25,873 bases of DNA, taken from assembly GCA_900548115.1 (NCBI GenBank), contig URJL01000032.1, positions 1 through 25,873 of the forward strand, read 5' to 3'. The DNA is from an uncultured Eubacteriales bacterium (GTDB taxonomy: Bacteria > Bacillota > Clostridia > Oscillospirales > CAG-382). Below are positions 21,641 to 25,873 of this stretch, in pieces; the first letter of the stretch is position 1; each line of letters opens with the position of its first letter. Under the pieces are notes generated by a model. It ran no database searches and had not been told where the DNA came from. It saw only the letters and a list, made by a program, of their open reading frames with translations. A program made the translations under genes and the position numbers.

Positions 21641-24297
21641 GCCACGGGCTTTGCGCTGAGAAGATCCTTCCACAAAAAGGCGCGCAGTGTGCCGTCGGTT
21701 TGAGGCACGGAGAAGCCGAGCGACGTTATGTCGGTCTGCGATCTGCCGACTTTTGCGGGGACGGTTTTTACCTGCACCATTCCTTTTTCGGTCACAAGCG
21801 AGAGGATCAAAAGGCTTTCTTCCTCTATATTTTCGGTGCAGACGTTGTTGCCCTCAAAGAACACGCACGGACGCGCGGTGTTGGAATATTCCTCCGCTCC
21901 GAGGCGATAGACGACGGAATTTCCGTTCCAAACGGGATGCGCGTCGCTTCCGAGCGTCTGTTTCCATGTGCCCGAGCCGTCGGTCACGCCGCCGTTCAGA
22001 AGATACGCCGCTTTTCCGTCGGCAAAGCTTTCGACCTCATAAGCACTGCAAGGATTGCGCGTGTTCTCGCCGAAAGCTTTTCTTCCTGCGGGGACAACGT
22101 TGTTTACGATCTTTTCGGGCGGACAAAACCGAACCGTTCCGATGATCATCGCCCCCGAGCTTGCACTCTCGGGCACCGCATAACAGCCCGAAAGCCCGAG
22201 AAAGCCCTTGTTGTTGAGATAGCCGAGGATCCCGCCGACATGTCCCGACGCACCGCCCCGCACATCACCGTCGAAAAAGCAGTCGTAAATCGAAACGCCG
22301 CTGTAGGCATAGCCCAGGATTCCGCCGATACAGTCGCCCGTATTCGGCAGATCGATCTTGCCGCCGAAGCGGCATTTTCTTATTGTAAGAAGGCTGTCGG
22401 TCACCTGATTCGAGCTTCCGACGATGCCGCCGATATGATGGCAGACACCCGAGCCTGTGATCGTGACCTCGGACGCAATGTTTTCAAAGACGGCTCCGTC
22501 GTGTGCCGAGCCGGCAACGCCGCCGACTCTTTGGCGGTCGCCGTCGAGTATCACCTCGCCGCGCAGCGTAAAATTCTTCACCGTTCCGCCCGATACTTTT
22601 CCGAAAAGTCCCATATGATCGGCATCCGCCGTCAGCGAAAAGCCCGAAAGCGTATATCCGCCGCCGTCAAAAACACCCGTAAAAGGTGCGGCATACGAGC
22701 CGATCGTGACCGCGCCGATATCGAAGATATCGGTATACACCTCCGCCTTTGCCTCGGGGTTGCCTCCGTTTACCTTATCGGCGAACCACAAAAGCTCGTT
22801 TTGATTGCGAATCGCATACGAGCCGTTGATCTGAGGCGGCACTTTCTTCATATAGCCGCAAAAAGTGCAGACATCGCGCTCGTCACGTGTGTGCGCTCCC
22901 CCGATTCTCTCGGAAATGAGCGTGGTGTACTCAGGATTCTCACATTTTCTTATATGCCCGTTCTCGAGCTGCTGCCATTCGCCGAACATGTGCTCATGCT
23001 CATGTGAGCAGACCGAACAGCGATAGAGGATATCGGTGATTTTTTCGTATTTGTGCTCCTGCTGCGTTTCAATCTCCTTTTCGCAGACCGTGCAGAAGCG
23101 CGCATGTTTGTTGCCGTCGGCGTTCCATTTCAATTCGCCGTGTTCGCCGCAGCCGTAGACCACCCGACAGACACTGCACGTATATTTTTCAAGACAGGTC
23201 GCGTCGGTATTTTCGGGCGTATGCTTGGTGTAACGCTTGATTGCATCGCACGATTTGCACGCAAACCAATGATAATCCGAGCTTATCGTGCGAAGAGTCT
23301 GCCAATCGTTGTGGATGTGCGTGACGCCGCATTCCATGCAGACATTGTTCTTGTCAAAATTGTGATACGTATAATTCCGCGTCGCCTTGCAGCCCGAGCA
23401 TTTTTCCCAATGATACAAATCGTCGCCGTCAAAGCTCCATTCATGATCGTGATCGGTGTAATCCTTTTCGTAATTGCACTTTCGGCAAATCGCTCTTCCG
23501 CTCGAGAGTATCACGTAGTCATGCTCGGCATAATACGCCGTCTCCTGCGGACGAATAAGCGTACAGTATGCGTTGCCGCACGGGAGATAATGCGTAAAGC
23601 TGTCGAGCTTTACATAGCTTCCCGACCATTTGTGCGTATGGGTGCACGCCGAAAACGAAGTGGAAATCGTTCCTTCGGAGGAGGCGGAGGAAGCCGCTGT
23701 CGCACAGGAATAAACGTTGATCGTCGTCTTGCCCTGCGCTTTCGGCTTGACAATGCCGGTCTCCAGTCCGATACCCGTAATTGCCGTGTCCGCCGAGCGG
23801 AAAATAACGCGGTCGGTCGCGTCGGCGGGGGTAAGAATCGGGCTTGCGGTATAGCTGTCGTCGACCAAAAGGCGCACTTCGTAAACACCCGGGTCTACCG
23901 ATACGGCACGCTTGTAAATCTTCACATTCCTGGCGGTGAGCTTTTTGTTCGTGTCGGTGCGGTATACCGTGATCGTCAGGTTTTCGCGCGTGTTGATCAC
24001 GCGCCCGTCCGACTCGCGGATATAAGAATAGGCAGGCGTTTGCTTGATTACCTTGAACACGCCGTTTTGATCGATAGTGGCATACCGTGTGTCGGAAACC
24101 GTCCAGCGAAGCTTGTTTGCCGCAACGGGCGCGTCACGGCAGATAAGCGTGTAGGTCTGCCCGACAAAAACCGAAGTCGGAAGTGCATTTCCGTCGGACT
24201 GAAGGATCGTTTCGGCGGCATGAACGGGGAGAGCCGTACTCAAAGAGAAAAGAAGCAAAACAAAAAAGGCAAGAAAAGCAGATCTTCTGCGCGTCAT
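21604..24297 (-). CDS. Secreted Cys/His-repeat and GLUG-motif protein
   Basis: 897 aa. Residues 1-28 are a signal peptide (basic MTRRRS, hydrophobic core, cut near VHAAE). Residues about 35-200 look like two Ig-like modules; the second (LTPADATDRVIFRSADTAIT, GIVKPKAQGKTTINVYS) resembles BIG2. Residues about 218-485 are tandem Cys/His-rich modules with HxW and CxxC pairs (e.g. YHWEKCSGC, YHWFACKSC, ARFCTVC, YRCSVC, VCTFCG), suggesting metal or disulfide knots. Residues about 540-705 have GLUG-like repeats (VGGVAGSAHDG, IGGIVGSSN, IGGILGYAYSG, VGGILGYLNN), likely a beta-helix. No LPxTG or SLH anchor is visible. ATG 24297 follows GGAGG at 9 nt. The last 12 residues come from a repeat. Function is unknown; surface or extracellular adhesion/binding is a guess. 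Confidence 0.85.
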   Translation of the reverse strand: MTRRRSAFLAFFVLLLFSLSTALPVHAAETILQSDGNALPTSVFVGQTYTLICRDAPVAANKLRWTVSDTRYATIDQNGVFKVIKQTPAYSYIRESDGRVINTRENLTITVYRTDTNKKLTARNVKIYKRAVSVDPGVYEVRLLVDDSYTASPILTPADATDRVIFRSADTAITGIGLETGIVKPKAQGKTTINVYSCATAASSASSEGTISTSFSACTHTHKWSGSYVKLDSFTHYLPCGNAYCTLIRPQETAYYAEHDYVILSSGRAICRKCNYEKDYTDHDHEWSFDGDDLYHWEKCSGCKATRNYTYHNFDKNNVCMECGVTHIHNDWQTLRTISSDYHWFACKSCDAIKRYTKHTPENTDATCLEKYTCSVCRVVYGCGEHGELKWNADGNKHARFCTVCEKEIETQQEHKYEKITDILYRCSVCSHEHEHMFGEWQQLENGHIRKCENPEYTTLISERIGGAHTRDERDVCTFCGYMKKVPPQINGSYAIRNQNELLWFADKVNGGNPEAKAEVYTDIFDIGAVTIGSYAAPFTGVFDGGGYTLSGFSLTADADHMGLFGKVSGGTVKNFTLRGEVILDGDRQRVGGVAGSAHDGAVFENIASEVTITGSGVCHHIGGIVGSSNQVTDSLLTIRKCRFGGKIDLPNTGDCIGGILGYAYSGVSIYDCFFDGDVRGGASGHVGGILGYLNNKGFLGLSGCYAVPESASSGAMIIGTVRFCPPEKIVNNVVPAGRKAFGENTRNPCSAYEVESFADGKAAYLLNGGVTDGSGTWKQTLGSDAHPVWNGNSVVYRLGAEEYSNTARPCVFFEGNNVCTENIEEESLLILSLVTEKGMVQVKTVPAKVGRSQTDITSLGFSVPQTDGTLRAFLWKDLLSAKPVAPTASVPAKYEF

Positions 24298-24351
24298 GAA
24301 AAAACCTCCGTTTTGGTTGTCAGGGGGACAAGTGTACAGTATTATATAATA

Positions 24352-24380
24352 ATTATACGAACGATTCGGGGCTTTGTCAA
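24352..24380 (-). promoter_or_regulatory. Consensus promoter of the secreted-protein gene
   Basis: On the minus strand TTGACA (24380-24375), a 17-bp spacer and TATAAT (24357-24352), a perfect sigma-A match. The leader to the ATG is about 48 nt. Confidence 0.88.
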
Positions 24381-24395
24381 GACATACGGAAAAAC

Positions 24396-24415
24396 TTTGA
24401 TATAATTTTATCAAA
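24396..24415. promoter_or_regulatory. 20-bp dyad upstream of the secreted-protein promoter
   Basis: TTTGATA (24396-24402) and TATCAAA (24409-24415) are inverted arms around an AT-rich centre, 16 bp upstream of the -35 box. The symmetry and position suit an activator site or an AT-rich UP-like element. The cognate regulator is unknown. Confidence 0.4.
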
Positions 24416-24430
24416 CTGTATGAACTGCTT

Positions 24431-24534
24431 ACATTTCCGCGCCTACGGCGAGTATTGCCGTGAAAATGAATTCTGACCACCAGAATGCAATTTCGCGGGA
24501 ACGCCCGCCGCAGGCGCGGCAGCTGCTCCCCGCA
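24431..24534. repeat. Palindromic repeat copy R4 (chimeric arms)
   Basis: An inverted tail fragment GCGCCTACGGCG precedes the left arm (24460-24475), loop ACCAC and right arm (24481-24496). The arms pair at 13 of 16 positions: the left arm resembles the R1/R2 type and the right arm is the R3 type. The GC-rich tail runs up to the stop codon of the phosphatase gene. Confidence 0.75.
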
Positions 24535-24537
24535 GGG

Positions 24538-25209
24538 TCACCGCAGGTGTGCGGTGTTTGAGACGTATTGTATGCGCGGAAAAACGCGGCCGTCTTCGAA
24601 AGGCTTAAAATCGATCTGCGTCACGCCCGTATGCGCATTATCAAAGCGTGCAAAGAGCGGGTACGGGATAAAGGTCACATACGGCAGGAAGAAATGTCCG
24701 AAGCCCTCGTGGGCGAAAAGGGCGATCTTGCCGTCAAAAAGTTTGTCTGCGCGGTAGCAATGTTCGTTTTCATCGCGCACAAGCCCGAAGCTTTCGAGAA
24801 AAGCGTCGGCTTCCCTTGCGGCGCGCAGATAACCCTCTTTGCATTTCAGCGCGGCAAAAGCGGGGTGCTCATACCATTTGTCGCGCAGGGCATACACCTC
24901 GTCCGAAGCAAAAAGCGCAAGATACTTTTCGGGGCGGTAGATCCAGCTCCATTTGCCGTCGTCCTTTGCACCGAAAGCATCGGCGGCATATTTCTCGTTG
25001 CACCAATCGAGAAGCACAACGTCTTTCTGCAAGGCGTCAGCAAGCGGCTGTGCCGTCTGGCGGGCGCGGTTTGAAGTGGAGGCGAAGATCTTATCGATCC
25101 CGTAATCCTTCATCGCTTCGCCGAGCGCTCTTGCCTGGGCATGCCCTTTTTCGGTCAGTTGATCCGGCTCGTAGATCGGTTCTCCGTGACGAACGTAATA
25201 TAACTGCAT
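24538..25209 (-). CDS. Histidine phosphatase family protein (phosphoglycerate mutase-like)
   Basis: 223 aa, cytosolic, branch 1 of the histidine phosphatase superfamily. YYVRHGEP (residues 4-11) holds the phosphorylated His8 with Arg7. FASTSNRARQTAQPLADAL (42-60) carries the second Arg and LFAHEGFGHFF (164-174) the second catalytic His167. Length and motifs do not separate a phosphoglycerate mutase from a small-molecule phosphatase; the family is broad and a phosphatase role is more likely. I chose ATG 25209 (MQLYYVRHGE) with AAAGGA upstream; a longer frame would read 68 residues through the promoter. It is probably a single-gene unit, with its own promoter and a repeat after its stop. Confidence 0.93.
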   Translation of the reverse strand: MQLYYVRHGEPIYEPDQLTEKGHAQARALGEAMKDYGIDKIFASTSNRARQTAQPLADALQKDVVLLDWCNEKYAADAFGAKDDGKWSWIYRPEKYLALFASDEVYALRDKWYEHPAFAALKCKEGYLRAAREADAFLESFGLVRDENEHCYRADKLFDGKIALFAHEGFGHFFLPYVTFIPYPLFARFDNAHTGVTQIDFKPFEDGRVFPRIQYVSNTAHLR

Positions 25210-25273
25210 AGGAAATTCCTTTCCGGACGGCGCGGCGTCCCGCTCGGTGTGCGGCTGTTTTTTCGTTTGCTTC

Positions 25274-25302
25274 ATTCTATCATGCGCCTGTTTTTTTGTC
25301 AA
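25274..25302 (-). promoter_or_regulatory. Promoter of the histidine phosphatase gene
   Basis: On the minus strand TTGACA (25302-25297), a 17-bp spacer ending TGA (extended -10 TGn) and TAGAAT (25279-25274). The predicted leader to the ATG is about 58 nt. Confidence 0.85.
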
Positions 25303-25352
25303 GTCGGCTTTGTGTGCGGGGCAATTTTTGAAAAATGTTCTTTTGCGCGTTT

Positions 25353-25584
25353 TTTTCCACAATTGCGGGAAACTCTGTGGGAAATTTTCGGTTTTTTGCG
25401 GATTTTTCCGCAAAAAAATGCTTTTTGCCCCAAAAATCCCCTTATAACGCCGTTTTTTTCCGAAAGCGGCTGTGGAAAATTTTGCTCAAATTTCCCGCAG
25501 CTTGTGGGTTTTTTCACCAAAACCGATTTTTTCCACACAAAGCCGAACAAAATTCCCCACAATTGCGGGAAACTTTGTGGGAAA
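25353..25584. repeat. Cluster of DnaA-box-like 9-mers with a 200-bp-spaced direct repeat
   Basis: About ten copies of a 9-mer close to TTTYCCRCA occur in both orientations. Plus strand: 25353, 25404, 25491, 25529 and TTCCCCACA at 25553. Minus strand: sites at 25364, 25376, 25471, 25564 and 25576. A 28-bp block at 25357-25384 recurs at 25557-25584, exactly 200 bp away, with one difference. TTTTCCACA differs by one base from the DnaA box TTATCCACA. No coding sequence is supported here. Confidence 0.6.
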
Positions 25585-25712
25585 AATCAAAGGGTCGACG
25601 ATACGGCGCGGGCAACCGGAGGGGCGCCCCTGCGCTTTGCGGGCGCAAGTCGGGGCTCTGCTCGGGGCTCCGTCCCGACACTCCGCAAGCTTTGTTTCTC
25701 GGTGCGTATCGA
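25585..25712. other. GC-rich intergenic stretch without a recognisable gene
   Basis: The 128 bases between the 9-mer cluster and repeat R5 contain GC-rich inverted repeats such as GTCGGG/CCCGAC (about 25650-25680) and GGGGCGCCCC. No gene, promoter or known RNA was recognised. Confidence 0.5.
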
Positions 25713-25812
25713 AATCTTATGTTAACATAACAAAGGTAATGCGAAATCGAATTTCGACCACCGAAATTCGATTTCGCGGCAACTGCGGCGCCGCAAGGCG
25801 CGCAGGGGCGCA
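25713..25812. repeat. Palindromic repeat copy R5 (intact)
   Basis: The most complete copy: TTATGTTAACATAA (25717-25730, perfect 14-bp palindrome), spacer CAAAGGTAAT, then a perfect 16-bp hairpin (25741-25756 with 25762-25777) around ACCAC, then the tail CTGCGGCGCCGCAAGGCGCG. It lies next to a terminator, as R2b does. Confidence 0.85.
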
Positions 25813-25818
25813 AAGCGC

Positions 25819-25850
25819 AAAAAAGGCAAACCGTTCGGCTTGCCTTTTTC
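25819..25850 (-). terminator. Intrinsic terminator of a gene beyond the right edge
   Basis: AAAAAGGCAA (25820-25829) and TTGCCTTTTT (25840-25849) form a 10-bp stem around a CCGTTCGG-containing apical part, with T-runs on both strands. It most likely ends a minus-strand gene outside the window, but could act in both directions. Confidence 0.75.
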
Positions 25851-25873
25851 TTGTCCTTTCGAAACGTGCTTAT

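Noticed and set aside
23053..24405. A 450-codon open frame on the plus strand
   Set aside because: It is antisense to the secreted-protein gene, which has a signal peptide, ribosome-binding site and consensus promoter. The plus-strand product has no recognisable features.
24298..24480. N-terminal extension of the secreted protein by 61 residues
   Set aside because: It runs through the consensus promoter and repeat R4, and would bury the signal peptide. The ATG at 24297 follows GGAGG.
25210..25413. N-terminal extension of the histidine phosphatase by 68 residues
   Set aside because: It would translate through the promoter at 25274-25302 and the 9-mer cluster. The ATG at 25209 is directly before YYVRHGEP and has a ribosome-binding site.
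25392..25417. Perfect 11-bp hairpin TTTTTTGCGGA/TCCGCAAAAAA as a terminator
   Set aside because: The T-run lies before, not after, the GC stem on both strands, so it is wrongly oriented for intrinsic termination in either direction.

Overview
The window is a chromosomal segment of a Gram-positive, probably gut-associated member of the Clostridia (Oscillospirales/Christensenellales-like). This is inferred from the gene order S10-spc-secY-adk-map-infA-rpmJ-rpsM-rpsK-rpsD-rpoA-rplQ, the zinc-binding forms of S14, S4, L24, L36 and adenylate kinase, strong AGGAGG ribosome-binding sites, and the style of the secreted Cys/His-rich GLUG protein and intergenic repeats. Every gene I can support is on the minus strand, so the window reads from right to left. 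I see no tRNA, rRNA, CRISPR array or transposase.

Layout in transcription order. (1) 25873-25210: intergenic DNA with a terminator belonging to a gene beyond the window, a palindromic repeat, a GC-rich stretch, a dense cluster of DnaA-box-like 9-mers and the promoter of a histidine phosphatase gene. (2) 25209-24538: histidine phosphatase. (3) 24297-21604: large secreted protein with its own consensus promoter; its C-terminus is encoded by a repeat. (4) 21603-20589: intergenic DNA with two repeat families, then the S10 promoter and a structured leader of about 480 nt containing an attenuator-like hairpin. (5) 20588-4955: about 15.6 kb of co-directional ribosomal protein genes with secY, adk, map, infA and rpoA, ending in a terminator after rplQ. 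infA has no ATG, GTG or TTG start and appears to begin with CTG. (6) 4954-4406: tandem repeat/terminator units and a marR promoter with operator-like dyads. (7) 4405-81: an operon of a MarR regulator and two ABC exporter half-transporters forming an asymmetric heterodimer. (8) 80-1: another copy of the palindromic repeat.

The central block supplies ribosomal proteins, the RNA polymerase alpha subunit, the membrane-protein translocation channel SecY, adenylate kinase, N-terminal Met removal and initiation factor IF-1. The less ordinary content is between genes: a palindromic repeat family whose stems vary while pairing is kept, a second hairpin repeat family, stem-loops in many ribosomal intercistronic gaps, the S10 leader and the 9-mer cluster. 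I did not find a clearly new protein-based system.
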